Source: Rubinisphaera margarita
GTDB taxonomy: Bacteria; Planctomycetota; Planctomycetia; Planctomycetales; Planctomycetaceae
Direction: 5' to 3'
Length of the DNA stretch: 64,000 bases
NCBI RefSeq assembly: GCF_022267515.1
Contig: NZ_JAKFGB010000014.1
Coordinates: forward strand, 310,001-374,000
Made by a program: the position numbers and the translations under genes. Below the pieces are notes generated by a model. That model searched no databases, was not told where the DNA came from, and saw nothing but the letters and a program-made list of their open reading frames with translations. Below are positions 11,084 to 19,676 of this stretch, piece after piece; within the stretch, counting starts at the first letter, position 1; every line of letters starts with the position of its first letter.

Positions 11084-11102
11084 CGGCGGCTTCCTGCCGC
11101 CG
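11084..11102. repeat. GC-rich hairpin, copy 1 of a small palindromic element
   Basis: A perfect 7-bp stem, CGGCGGC/GCCGCCG, with a TTCCT loop, preceded by GTAG and followed by A. The same unit in opposite orientation lies at 11207-11225. No T-run follows, so it is not a standard terminator, although it lies just after aroF. Confidence 0.6.
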
Positions 11103-11206
11103 ACTCGATTTCGCTGAACATCACCGCTCCGTTGGTTCAGCGACGTACGGACATCTCGAATGCGAAGTCTCGAGCTCACAACGCGTTCTGTTTCGCAGGA
11201 CGCACT

Positions 11207-11225
11207 CGGCGGCACGATGCCGCCG
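11207..11225. repeat. GC-rich hairpin, copy 2, inverted relative to copy 1
   Basis: A 7-bp stem CGGCGGC/GCCGCCG with an ACGAT loop, followed by CTACG. Read on the minus strand it matches the copy at 11084 outside the loop. It lies in the tpiA leader. The pair resembles REP/BIME-type dispersed palindromes. Confidence 0.6.
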
Positions 11226-11303
11226 CTACGGATCCAGCAGACCAACCAGAAGATACGAACTGTCACAACAACTATCACGTAGGACCAGATACGAGGATTT
11301 CTC

Positions 11304-12077
11304 ATGCGACGTCAGATGATTGCCGGCAACTGGAAAATGAACACGAACCTGGAGTCAGGAAAGGCCCTGGCTGAAGGGCTCGCCAAACATGTTTCCGGCA
11401 AAGATCTGAATGCAGATGTGCTGGTTTGCCCGCCGTTCCCTTATCTTCAGGCTGTGAAAGCCGCTGTCGGTAACTCGGGGATTTCTGTCGGAGCTCAGAA
11501 CTGCTACTTCGAAGAACCGGGCGCTTTTACCGGCGAAGTGGCTGTCGACATGCTGCTCGACATCGGCTGCGACTGGGTCATTCTGGGGCATAGCGAACGT
11601 CGTCATGTGCTCGGCGAGACTGACGAAGTGATCAACAAGAAGACCAAAGCAGCTCTGGCCAAGGGGCTGGGCGTCGTTCTCTGTGTTGGTGAACTGCTGG
11701 AAGATCGTGAAGCTGGCAAAACGAACGCTGTTCTCGACGAACAGATGAAGGGCGGACTGGCCGATGTAGCCGCTGGCGATCTGAGCAAGATCGTGATCGC
11801 TTACGAACCGGTCTGGGCAATCGGCACCGGCAAAACCGCGACTCCCGAAATGGCGGACGAAGCTCACGCGCACATTCGCGGCTGGCTGACCTCGAACTAC
11901 GATCAGTCGGCAGCCGACGCCATGCGGATTCTGTACGGCGGCAGCGTGAAGCCGAACAACGCCGCGGAACTGCTCGGTCAGCCGAATGTCGACGGGGCAC
12001 TGGTCGGCGGAGCGAGCCTGACGGTCGACAACTTTGGTCCGATCATCGATGCCGGACTGGCTCAGTCGGGCAAGTAG
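11304..12077 (+). CDS. tpiA: Triosephosphate isomerase
   Basis: 257 residues, standard length. It interconverts dihydroxyacetone phosphate and glyceraldehyde 3-phosphate. Catalytic residues are all present: N9 and K11 in GNWKMN, H96 in LGHSERR and E168 in AYEPVWAIGTG, with the phosphate-gripping YGGSVKPNNA. It is followed 134 bases later by secG, a gene order (tpiA-secG) found in many bacteria. Confidence 0.97.
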   Translation: MRRQMIAGNWKMNTNLESGKALAEGLAKHVSGKDLNADVLVCPPFPYLQAVKAAVGNSGISVGAQNCYFEEPGAFTGEVAVDMLLDIGCDWVILGHSERRHVLGETDEVINKKTKAALAKGLGVVLCVGELLEDREAGKTNAVLDEQMKGGLADVAAGDLSKIVIAYEPVWAIGTGKTATPEMADEAHAHIRGWLTSNYDQSAADAMRILYGGSVKPNNAAELLGQPNVDGALVGGASLTVDNFGPIIDAGLAQSGK

Positions 12078-12211
12078 TCACTGTCTCTCCCCACGTCCAC
12101 TGGTCCCGTTCACCGTTGAAATGCCGCTTCTGACTCGACAGAGCCAGTTCAGATAACTATTGTGCGGCATTCACAGGCAACCACGAACATGGTTTCAAGG
12201 AGTTTGTCCGC

Positions 12212-12727
12212 GTGCTCGGATATCTGATGTTATTCCTGCTGTCGTTCCTCAGCTTCCTGCTGATTGTCATCATCCTGCTTCAGCGGGGTCGTGGCGGCGG
12301 GCTGGCCGGGGCACTGGGCGGCGCCGGTGGCCAGAGTGCTTTCGGAACGAAGGCCGGCGATGTTTTCACGAAGATTACGGTCATTCTGGCTATTATCTGG
12401 GTCATTTTCGCAGGTGTGAGCATTATCGTGCTCACCTCGACGCGTCCCCAGAGCTATCGAGGCGGAGCCGACGCCAATCCCGATCTGATTTCCGGTGACG
12501 AAGATCCGGCCGCATCGGATCGACCGGCTCTCGGCGGCGATGAGCCGCTCATGATTCCTGAGGGGACCACGACTCCGGCTGGCACATCGAGTGTCCCGAG
12601 TCTGACACCTCCTGCTGGAACATCGACCACGCCGGCACTGACGCCACCTGCCGCGACTTCCTCTTCAGCAGCTCCAGCGGTCCCAGCCGGAACATCGACG
12701 CCGGCGGGAACTTCTGACGCAAACTGA
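12212..12727 (+). CDS. secG: Preprotein translocase subunit SecG with long Pro/Thr/Ser tail
   Basis: 171 residues from a GTG start with AAGGAG 9 bases upstream. SecG stabilises SecYEG during protein export. Residues 1-75 hold the two SecG transmembrane helices with the family hallmark LLQRGRGGGLAGALGG and the SAFGTKAGDVFTKIT block. Residues 80-171 are a disordered tail with repeated PAGTS units (TTTPAGTSS, PPAGTST, VPAGTSTPAGTS). Typical SecG is 70-110 residues, so the tail is unusually long. Its placement after tpiA supports the call. Confidence 0.93.
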   Translation: MLGYLMLFLLSFLSFLLIVIILLQRGRGGGLAGALGGAGGQSAFGTKAGDVFTKITVILAIIWVIFAGVSIIVLTSTRPQSYRGGADANPDLISGDEDPAASDRPALGGDEPLMIPEGTTTPAGTSSVPSLTPPAGTSTTPALTPPAATSSSAAPAVPAGTSTPAGTSDAN

Positions 12728-12751
12728 TTGAACGGAAGCTTCTGATCTTCC

Positions 12752-12780
12752 CGGGCGGCGACCGCAGCCGCCCGTTTTCC
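12752..12780 (+). terminator. Rho-independent terminator after secG
   Basis: A perfect 8-bp stem CGGGCGGC/GCCGCCCG with a 7-base loop, followed by TTTT. It lies 25 bases after the secG stop codon and before yicC. Confidence 0.85.
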
Positions 12781-12812
12781 GTGTTTCTGGAACCGAGACG
12801 AGGGACAGCGAC

Positions 12813-13700
12813 GTGATCCTGAGCATGACCGGTATTGGACGGGCGCGGCATCAGGACGACCAGATTCAGGCCACCGTCGAAGTTCGAGCCGTCAACAACA
12901 AGTTCCTTAAGCTCAATCTGCGTCTTCCGGACGCACTCAACGGCTGCGAATCGAAGATCGACCGCGTCGTCCGCGAGTACCTCGGGCGGGGAACCATCTC
13001 GATTCACGGTCAGTTGACCTGGGTGAAGCAGGTCAGCCCGTATGTCATCGACGAAGCGACGCTGAGTCAATACATCGAGCAGTCCCGGCACGCGGCCAAG
13101 GTCTTTCATCTGCAGCCGCCGGATCGACTGGCGGAATTTCTCGCCATGCCCGGTGTCATTGCCGATCAATCCGCTTCACTGGACGATGAGGGCGATGCCG
13201 AATGGGCAGTCTTTTCTGTGGCACTCTCAACGGCTCTGGAGCAGCTGCAGGAGTTCCGCAGGACTGAAGGGCAGGCGATGTCCGATGCTCTCTCGGGCTA
13301 CTGCAATGAGATCGAAGTCGATGTGAAGGCGGTCCAGGGACGCTCGCCGCTGGTTGTCGAATCGTACCGCAACCGCCTGAAAGACCGGGTCAATGAGTGG
13401 CTGTCCTCTCAGGGGGTTCAGATCGAAACCAACGACATCCTCCGGGAGATCTGCATCTTTTCCGACCGGTGCGACATCACCGAGGAGATTACCCGCCTTG
13501 GCAGCCACATCGGGCAGTTCCGGGAGTTTCTCAAGGAGAAGAATCCCGCTGGACGGAAGCTCGATTTTCTCTGCCAGGAGATGTTCCGCGAAACGAACAC
13601 CATCGGCTCCAAGGCCAACGACATTGAGATTTCGCACCGGGTGGTCGACATGAAGGCCACGATTGAGAAAATCCGCGAGATCGTGCAGAACATTGAGTAG
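12813..13700 (+). CDS. yicC: YicC family endoribonuclease
   Basis: 295 residues from a GTG start. The N-terminal YicC domain begins with SMTGIGRA and carries VEVRAVNNKFLKL. The C-terminal DUF1732 domain has the conserved blocks EEITRLGSHIGQF and GRKLDFLCQEMFRETNTIGSK. E. coli YicC is an RNA-cleaving enzyme implicated in sRNA turnover. The neighbour gmk follows 159 bases later, an order conserved in many bacteria. Confidence 0.93.
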   Translation: MILSMTGIGRARHQDDQIQATVEVRAVNNKFLKLNLRLPDALNGCESKIDRVVREYLGRGTISIHGQLTWVKQVSPYVIDEATLSQYIEQSRHAAKVFHLQPPDRLAEFLAMPGVIADQSASLDDEGDAEWAVFSVALSTALEQLQEFRRTEGQAMSDALSGYCNEIEVDVKAVQGRSPLVVESYRNRLKDRVNEWLSSQGVQIETNDILREICIFSDRCDITEEITRLGSHIGQFREFLKEKNPAGRKLDFLCQEMFRETNTIGSKANDIEISHRVVDMKATIEKIREIVQNIE

Positions 13701-13859
13701 GCCGCCATTGAGGGCTGATTTTGCCCCGCACCGATCCCGCCGAACTGCCCGGCTGGCGAGAAACCGCGTCGACAGCCCTGTTTGATCGCTTTTTGGTCGG
13801 AACCACTGTAGAATTTGCGGTTTGCGGAGTTTTCAGAGTTTTTTGTGAGGAATGGCCGA

Positions 13860-14459
13860 GTGAACGAGCCGGGTGCGACCAGGATCGGATTTCTGATTGT
13901 CGTGATCTCCGGTCCCAGCGGGAGCGGAAAAACGACGATTGTCTCACGGCTGGAACGGGAATCACCGGTCCCCCTGATCAAGTCAATTTCGGCGACGACC
14001 CGTCCGAGACGCGAGAACGAAGTCGACGGTCAGGACTATTACTTTCTCGCCCCGGATGAGTTTGAGCGACGACGGAACAGCGGCGAATTTCTTGAGTACG
14101 CCGAAGTTCACAGGACGGGATACTGGTACGGAACTCTGAAGTCGGAAGTCGATCGTGCCCGGGGAGCGGGCGGCTGGGCGTTGCTCGAGATCGACGTTGA
14201 AGGCGCACTCAACGTCATGAACGAATACAGCGATGCCCTCACGATTTTCGTGACGACTCCTTCGGAAAAAGAATTCGAACAACGCCTGCGGGACCGGGGA
14301 ACGGAAGACGAACAGGTCATCCAGCGACGCCTGGAAACGGCTCGCAGTGAATTGAAATTTGCCGATCGCTACCGGCACACAGTCATCAACGACCAGTTGG
14401 ACCGAGCGGTGGGCGAGATTATTGATATTATTAGCCAGGAAGCTGGGGAGTGCTGCTAG
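13860..14459 (+). CDS. gmk: Guanylate kinase
   Basis: 199 residues from a GTG at 13860, which has GAGG 9 bases upstream. The frame stays open to 13815, but that extension has no ribosome binding site. It phosphorylates GMP to GDP. The P-loop is GPSGSGKTT; the GMP-binding part has SATTRPRRENEVDGQDYYF and EYAEVHRTGYWYGT; the lid has RLRDRGTEDEQVIQRRL. The stop codon lies 1 base before the rpoZ start, so gmk, rpoZ and coaC look co-transcribed. Confidence 0.96.
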   Translation: MNEPGATRIGFLIVVISGPSGSGKTTIVSRLERESPVPLIKSISATTRPRRENEVDGQDYYFLAPDEFERRRNSGEFLEYAEVHRTGYWYGTLKSEVDRARGAGGWALLEIDVEGALNVMNEYSDALTIFVTTPSEKEFEQRLRDRGTEDEQVIQRRLETARSELKFADRYRHTVINDQLDRAVGEIIDIISQEAGECC

Positions 14460-14460
14460 C

Positions 14461-14736
14461 ATGCTCGAAGAACTGAAAGAAGAAGAGATCGTCAACAAAG
14501 TGGGTGGACGCTTCAAGCTGTCGACCATGATTCAGAAGCGGATGGTCGCTTTGAATCGTGGCGCTCGACCGCTCGTTGAGATCCCGACCAAGAACCTGAT
14601 GCGGATCGTGATCCAGGAAATCCTCGAAGACAAGATTTACCTCGATCGTACCGGCAACGTCGCCATCAAGGGCGATGTGACCCCGTCGATCGATGGTTAC
14701 TTCGAAGGCGGCCCGGGCGGTGATGATCTGGGATGA
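14461..14736 (+). CDS. rpoZ: RNA polymerase omega subunit
   Basis: 91 residues from the ATG at 14461. Omega aids assembly of RNA polymerase around beta-prime. The core helices are recognisable (VGGRFKLSTMIQKRMVALN, then NLMRIVIQEILEDKI), and the gmk-rpoZ-coa order is the standard bacterial arrangement. The glycine-rich acidic tail (GGPGGDDLG) is a local extension. The last four bases overlap the coaC start (ATGA), so translation is probably coupled. Confidence 0.9.
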   Translation: MLEELKEEEIVNKVGGRFKLSTMIQKRMVALNRGARPLVEIPTKNLMRIVIQEILEDKIYLDRTGNVAIKGDVTPSIDGYFEGGPGGDDLG

Positions 14737-15290
14737 GCCACGCCGCGCGACCTGAGATTCTACTCGGTATCACCGGCGGAATTGCCGCTTACAAGACCGC
14801 CGACCTGGCCAGTCGGCTTGTGAAGCGGAACTACGCGGTTACGGTCATTATGACCGCCGCCGCTCAGAAGTTCATCGGACGGGCCACGTTTGAGGCGCTC
14901 ACCAATCGCCCCGTCTACACCGATCTGTTCTCGCCGCAGGAGCATTTCCTCGGCGAGCACATTGGCCTGCCCCGGCGGGCGGATTTGCTGGTCATCGCTC
15001 CGACCTCCGCCGATTTTCTGGCGAAGATGGCTCATGGCTTCGCGGATGATTTGCTCAGCACGACCGTGTTGGCGGCGACATGCCCCCTGCTGCTCGCTCC
15101 GTCCATGAACGTCGAAATGTGGGAGAAGCCCGCTGTTCAGCGAAATCTCCGGCAGGTGATCGACGATGGAGCCGAAATGATTGCTCCGGGAGAAGGATGG
15201 CTCAGCTGCCGCGTGACCGGCAAAGGGCGGATGGCGGAACCTTCGGAGATCGAAGCCGAGATCGTCAAGCGACTGGCACCGACGGCTTGA
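14733..15290 (+). CDS. coaC: Phosphopantothenoylcysteine decarboxylase (CoaC, stand-alone)
   Basis: 185 residues. An FMN-dependent flavoprotein that decarboxylates 4'-phospho-N-pantothenoylcysteine in coenzyme A synthesis. The HFCD signature is visible: LLGITGGIAAYK, LVIAPTSADFLAKMAHGFADDLLSTT, then PSMNVEMW and the G-W-L-S-C-R-V-T-GKGRM active-site clamp with its cysteine. Most bacteria fuse CoaC to CoaB (about 400 residues). Here the protein stops after the CoaC domain and no CoaB domain follows, so CoaB must be encoded elsewhere. Confidence 0.92.
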   Translation: MSHAARPEILLGITGGIAAYKTADLASRLVKRNYAVTVIMTAAAQKFIGRATFEALTNRPVYTDLFSPQEHFLGEHIGLPRRADLLVIAPTSADFLAKMAHGFADDLLSTTVLAATCPLLLAPSMNVEMWEKPAVQRNLRQVIDDGAEMIAPGEGWLSCRVTGKGRMAEPSEIEAEIVKRLAPTA

Positions 15291-15683
15291 AGCCGACGAG
15301 CGTGCAATGACCGCTTGTGCGGCGGCAATGCCTGAACCGGACGGTATTGCACGTCCGCGCATAAAAACAGTCTCGACGCTCGGCCGATCGGTCACAAGGG
15401 ACGGATCATGCCGAGCGTGAGACTACTCCCCCCTCACACTGCAGCCGCGGCCGGCTGTCAGTGCTCGCGCCACAATAAATTTCCAGAGCATCCACCAGTA
15501 AGACTGGCGTGGGGAGATACAAGAAGCGCACGTGACATCGCGTCGGTGGCAACGACTTCAGCTGCTTGCTGAAGTCGAGACGGACCGCGAGCCCGGATGA
15601 ATGAATGGGTCAGCTCCACCGGAGTAGATCCGGGGGCAACAGAGAATGGCGAGAATTTCGCCCGTATTCAGCAGGGGCGAAAC
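15291..15683. other. Gene-free stretch with an imperfect inverted repeat
   Basis: 393 bases between coaC and a convergent lipoprotein gene. At 15301-15313 and 15342-15353 there is an inverted repeat (CGTGCAATGACCG against CGGTATTGCACG, one bulge), which could fold as a transcript end for coaC although no T-run follows. Nothing else is recognisable. Confidence 0.5.
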
Positions 15684-15929
15684 CTAGCGGGCGTCGACTC
15701 GCGTCCGCAGAGCTTCCTGTTCAGCACGATATTCGGCCAGAGCACGTTCCTGATTGGGGAGAAGTTCTTCAGGTCCAGCCGGGAAGTACTGCACATCGTC
15801 GCGAAGATAGAACGCGGACGGCAGCGTCTGACCGCCCATATTTGTCTGGCAGCCGGTCAGTGCGGCCGAGGCGATCACGCCCAGCATACCCGCACAGAAA
15901 CTTCGGTTGACTCGTGCATTCCAATTCAT
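15684..15929 (-). CDS. Small lipoprotein of unknown function
   Basis: 81 residues from the ATG at 15929. A longer in-frame reading to 16094 lacks a signal-like start. The N-terminus has charged residues, a hydrophobic core and a lipobox ending LTGC, so it should be lipidated at Cys about 28. The mature part is only about 53 residues, polar and acidic (AFYLRDDVQYFPAGPEELLP), ending in a short helix. The Asp after the Gln-Thr-Asn segment is not at +2, so outer-membrane targeting by the E. coli rule is possible. No family recognised. Confidence 0.7.
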   Translation of the reverse strand: MNWNARVNRSFCAGMLGVIASAALTGCQTNMGGQTLPSAFYLRDDVQYFPAGPEELLPNQERALAEYRAEQEALRTRVDAR

Positions 15930-16422
15930 CGTCGACTCGCTTGTGTGAAGCCAAATGTGCGAAACAGAGAGTCCACTTCCTGGAGGGAAGCAGTACACAG
16001 GGCTTGTGTCTTGTCGTTGAGAGATGTTGTAAGAACACCTTAATGATCGACCGGAAAAATCGATTTCTTTGGTAAAACTGGTCCATTTTGACATCGCCCC
16101 GGAAAAACCCGTCGAGAGACTGATTCCCTTTACCGGGATTCACACAGCGTCGCGGGTCAGTCGGTCTTCGTGGTCCTGATTCTGGCCAGGACGCGACCGT
16201 TCGCCTACAATTCCCGTCAGAGAACGGTACCGAACGTCCGTGAAGCACTCGGAGATTCCACGATGAAGTTCGAGATAGCTGCGGAATTCACTGAGGCCGA
16301 ACACTTTACATCTTGCTGGAAAATGCGTAATTAATATAAGCTGTTGTGATTCTGCTGGACCGGTCCAGTGCCATGGATGCGCTCTGCATTGATGTCAGTC
16401 CGAAGAAAATCGAGTGCTCGAG
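15930..16422. other. Divergent intergenic region
   Basis: About 490 bases between the small lipoprotein gene and the next plus-strand gene. It is locally AT-rich near 16300-16345, where a promoter candidate lies. No coding frame or RNA gene seen. Confidence 0.4.
16313..16340 (+). promoter_or_regulatory. Candidate sigma-70 promoter
   Basis: TTGCTG at 16313-16318 and TATAAG at 16335-16340 are separated by 16 bases in an AT-rich patch, about 80 bases before the next plus-strand gene. Based only on similarity to consensus hexamers. Confidence 0.4.
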
Positions 16423-16857
16423 ATGCCAGTGACTTCTGACAACGAAGTGCAGGCTGCCCACAGCCTGTTCGAGGAAGGAATCCGGGAAGCCGATCGCTAC
16501 AAATGGATTGTGAGCGAGAAGCTGGGCCGGGACATGGGAGAAGAGGCGTTCTCCGACTGGTTCCGCAAATACTGGCTGCCCTACTGTCGCTATCAGCGAC
16601 TCGAGCATGTCACGGGGCGGAAACGGTGGGCCGAATTCCCCGACTGTCCCTCTCTATTTATTCTCCAACTCCTGGAGCGGCACGATCTGCTGCTGGATCT
16701 CATTCTCGACCGCCTGCTGGAAGGCTGGGAGAATCTCGATCTCATCACCTGGGGGGTCATCTGGGGACTGCCGACGGATCGGATTGTACGCATCCTGGAA
16801 GAGTTGAATATCAACTCGGCTCGCCTGGATCCCATGTACGAAGTCAACTGCTACTGA
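16423..16857 (+). CDS. Hypothetical protein
   Basis: 144 residues from the ATG at 16423 (a GTG three codons earlier is also possible). Predicted all-helical and acidic, with an aromatic block (FSDWFRKYWLPYCRYQRLEHV) and a C-terminal Leu-rich half (LLLDLILDRLLEGWENLDLITWGVIWG). No signal peptide or catalytic motif. Codon use is like that of neighbouring genes. I do not recognise the family. It precedes murJ by 145 bases on the same strand. Confidence 0.7.
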   Translation: MPVTSDNEVQAAHSLFEEGIREADRYKWIVSEKLGRDMGEEAFSDWFRKYWLPYCRYQRLEHVTGRKRWAEFPDCPSLFILQLLERHDLLLDLILDRLLEGWENLDLITWGVIWGLPTDRIVRILEELNINSARLDPMYEVNCY

Positions 16858-17002
16858 ACGTGCAAATTGCTCTCGCACGCGATCCGCTTTTCGGCTACAC
16901 GAATCACTGAGGAACGGGCACGTTCCGCCGGTAGCCGTTCTCTCGGCTCACCCGCTTTCAGCTATGCGCAGAACTTCTCTGCCGTGTGACCAGGGCCAGC
17001 GG

Positions 17003-18673
17003 ATGTCATCCACCGAACAGAGTTCCATGGAATCGAACGGGTCTCCCGCAGCCCTGCCGAAGTCCTCTCCGCATTGGATGCGGCACGTTCGCCACGTGGG
17101 GCTGCTCACGCTAGTCAGTCGCATCTTGGGACTGCTGCGGGACATCGGCATGGCGGCCCTGTTTGGCAACGGCCCTCTGCTGGATGCCTTCACGCTTGCC
17201 TTTCGCCTTCCTAACCTCAGCCGGCGGCTCTTTGGAGAGGGGGCCCTCACGACGGCCTTTCTGCCGAAGTACGTCGCGGCACTGGAAGAGGATCGTACTG
17301 AAGCCGAGGAACTGGCAACGGCTGTGCTCGGATTGCTGGTCGGTCTTCTGAGTCTCCTTACGCTCTTCGCTTCGCTGATTCTGTACGTCCTGCTGGTAAC
17401 TGACGTTCTGGGAGCGTCGAGCCGCACAATGCTGATCCTGACCGCTCAGATGCTGCCATACGTGGTTCTGATCTGCCTGACCGCTCAGATGTGCGCCATG
17501 CTCAATGCGGAGGGGATTTTCGCGACCCCGGCTGCGGTGCCGATTGTGTTGAATGCCGTCTGGATTGTCGCCGTGTTCTGTCTCGCCCCGCGTTTTTCAG
17601 GAACCGACCGGCAGATGGAAATCATTGTGCTGGCAATTCTCATCGGCGGCGTGCTGCAGGTAGGACTGCCGGCAGCGGCTCTCTGGATGAAAGGATTTCG
17701 ACTGCGGTGGCGGTCCTGGCAACGACTCCGGGCCGCTTGGCGGATCTTCGTGAGCATGATGCCCATCGTTTTCGGTCTCTCCATCACGCAGATCAACGCC
17801 ATCTGCGATGGTGCTCTGGCCTGGTGGTTCGCACAGCCCGAGCAGGGAGAATGGATTGCACCGGGCTCGGCTTCGGCCCTCTACTTTGGGCAGCGGATGT
17901 ATCAATTCCCTCTCGGCATCTTCGGCGTCGCGATGGGAACAGTCCTCTTCGCCCGACTCGCGATGCATGTGAAGAGCCATCGAAGGGATCTGGTTGCTCA
18001 CGATGTGCACGAGGGACTGCGATTCACAGCCGTGATCGGGCTGCCAGCTTCGGCCGGAATGATGATCCTGGCTCATCCGATCGCCTCTGCTCTTCTGGAA
18101 CGCGGACAGTTTGATGCCTTCGACACTCTGCAGACCGCACAGACGATCGTCGCGTATGGAAGCGGTGTCTGGGCCTATCTCGGGATTACAGTGCTCCAGC
18201 GAGTCTTCTACGCGATGAACGACGCCCGAACACCGGTTCGGATCGGCCTGACGGCTGTGGGGCTGAATCTGGTGCTCAACTTTCCACTGATGCTTCTGCT
18301 TGGTGGAGCGGGACTCGCATGGGCCACGGCGATTGCCGCAGCCCTGCAGGTTGTTCTGCTCCAGCGGGCCCTGCGCACCACACTCGAGACTCCGGTCGGG
18401 CATCCTGGTCTCCCATGGACGGGCAAGGTGTTGCTGGCAACGTTCCTGATGTCGGCTGCCGTTCTGGGAGGCGACGCCCTCTGGCCAGAATCCGAATCGA
18501 AGATGATGGAGTTGCTGGCACTGGCCGTTTCAATGGTGCTCGCCGTGTTCGTGTATGCCGCGAGTTTGCAGATTTTACAAGTCGATGAGCTGGCTCGGAT
18601 CCTTGGATTCAGGGGGAAGCGGGAGGCTCAGGAGACGGCAAGCGATCTCGACTCAAATCGTCACGAGAAGTAA
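17003..18673 (+). CDS. murJ: Lipid II flippase MurJ/MviN family
   Basis: 556 residues from the ATG at 17003, which has AGGG 7 bases upstream; an in-frame ATG at 16964 is less likely. MurJ flips lipid II across the inner membrane for peptidoglycan synthesis. The N-terminal VSRILGLLRDIGMAALFG and FRLPNLSRRLFGEGALTTAFLP blocks are the MviN signature. About 14 hydrophobic segments follow, with the conserved QRMYQFPLGIFGVAMGTVLFA region and YAMNDARTPVRIG. Planctomycetes were once thought to lack peptidoglycan; a complete MurJ fits the current view that they make it. Confidence 0.94.
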   Translation: MSSTEQSSMESNGSPAALPKSSPHWMRHVRHVGLLTLVSRILGLLRDIGMAALFGNGPLLDAFTLAFRLPNLSRRLFGEGALTTAFLPKYVAALEEDRTEAEELATAVLGLLVGLLSLLTLFASLILYVLLVTDVLGASSRTMLILTAQMLPYVVLICLTAQMCAMLNAEGIFATPAAVPIVLNAVWIVAVFCLAPRFSGTDRQMEIIVLAILIGGVLQVGLPAAALWMKGFRLRWRSWQRLRAAWRIFVSMMPIVFGLSITQINAICDGALAWWFAQPEQGEWIAPGSASALYFGQRMYQFPLGIFGVAMGTVLFARLAMHVKSHRRDLVAHDVHEGLRFTAVIGLPASAGMMILAHPIASALLERGQFDAFDTLQTAQTIVAYGSGVWAYLGITVLQRVFYAMNDARTPVRIGLTAVGLNLVLNFPLMLLLGGAGLAWATAIAAALQVVLLQRALRTTLETPVGHPGLPWTGKVLLATFLMSAAVLGGDALWPESESKMMELLALAVSMVLAVFVYAASLQILQVDELARILGFRGKREAQETASDLDSNRHEK

Positions 18674-18875
18674 AATCCGCAAATTCAATACAAGTTCTCT
18701 CCTCTGATTTCCGATATCGATACTGGACCGCGTCACGCGGGCGCCAATGTTGTGACCGACAAGCAGTTCGAGCGATCCCCGAATCGTTCCGTTCGGTTTC
18801 GCAATTCGCCTATTACCCCACCGACTGCCTCGTCTCCGCACGAGATGTCCAGGTCGAACCGCAACGAGGATTCCC

Positions 18876-19337
18876 ATGTTCAACCGATTCGCCACACTGG
18901 CCATCGCCGTCCTGCTTACCTGCTCAACCGCCTTCGCCGGCGACTTTACTCTCGATGAGAAAGTCTGGCACAAGGAACTGCAGAAGGCCCATGTTGTCGC
19001 CAAGAGTGAGAACAAGCCGATGCTGATCGTCTTCGGCGCCTCGTGGTGCAAGTTCTGTAAGAAGCTGGAAGACGAAACGCTCAACAAGCCGGAAATGCAG
19101 GCTTACATTCAGCAGAACTTCGTTCCCGTTCATCTCGATCTCGATGAAGAAAAAGCCATCGGAAAGATCCTCGAAGTCAAATCGCTTCCCTGCACCGTGG
19201 TGCTGAGCCCCAATGCCGATCTGCTTGGCAAAGTCGTAGGCTATAAGACCGAGCCCCAGCTGAAAGAACAGCTCGACAAGGCTCTGCAGACCCAGAGCGT
19301 GCTCCGTCAGGCGGCTCAGGATAAGACCGTCAAATAA
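18876..19337 (+). CDS. Exported thioredoxin-fold protein
   Basis: 153 residues with a signal peptide (1-21, ending AFA). The mature protein is a thioredoxin-like domain with redox motif WCKFC (CxxC) after LIVFGAS and the cis-proline region SLPCTVVLSP. It is probably a periplasmic thiol reductase or disulfide carrier. The lysine-rich active site (CKFCKK) is more like the DUF255/thioredoxin_7 group than DsbA. An extra Cys precedes the cis-proline. A strong terminator follows. Confidence 0.88.
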   Translation: MFNRFATLAIAVLLTCSTAFAGDFTLDEKVWHKELQKAHVVAKSENKPMLIVFGASWCKFCKKLEDETLNKPEMQAYIQQNFVPVHLDLDEEKAIGKILEVKSLPCTVVLSPNADLLGKVVGYKTEPQLKEQLDKALQTQSVLRQAAQDKTVK

Positions 19338-19365
19338 GCAGGCGACATCGACGAAACAACACGAA

Positions 19366-19397
19366 GGAAGCAGAAGGATTCTTCTGCTTCCTTTTTC
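19366..19397 (+). terminator. Rho-independent terminator after the thioredoxin-like gene
   Basis: A perfect 11-bp stem (GGAAGCAGAAG/CTTCTGCTTCC) with a GATT loop, followed by TTTTTC. It lies 28 bases after the stop codon. Confidence 0.95.
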
Positions 19398-19676
19398 TGT
19401 TACAGTGGCCCCATGAGGACGGCACAGAGTTTACTTTCTGTGTTGCGAAGTAACAGAAGGCCTGTCTTCAGAGTTCCTGCGCAGGAAGCTCTGCCTCGAA
19501 GTCGTTCACCCGCGAAGTGGTGACTGAACATTTTCTGCGTCAGGATTGAAGCACGTGTTTACGCAGCCGCCTGTCACTTCGCGACTCAGAGTTGAATCTC
19601 AGAGCCATCGGTGCCTCGGGATTGTCGATCAATTTCCTCACTTCATTTCGACCGGTAAAAACCACGCCTGCGGGTT

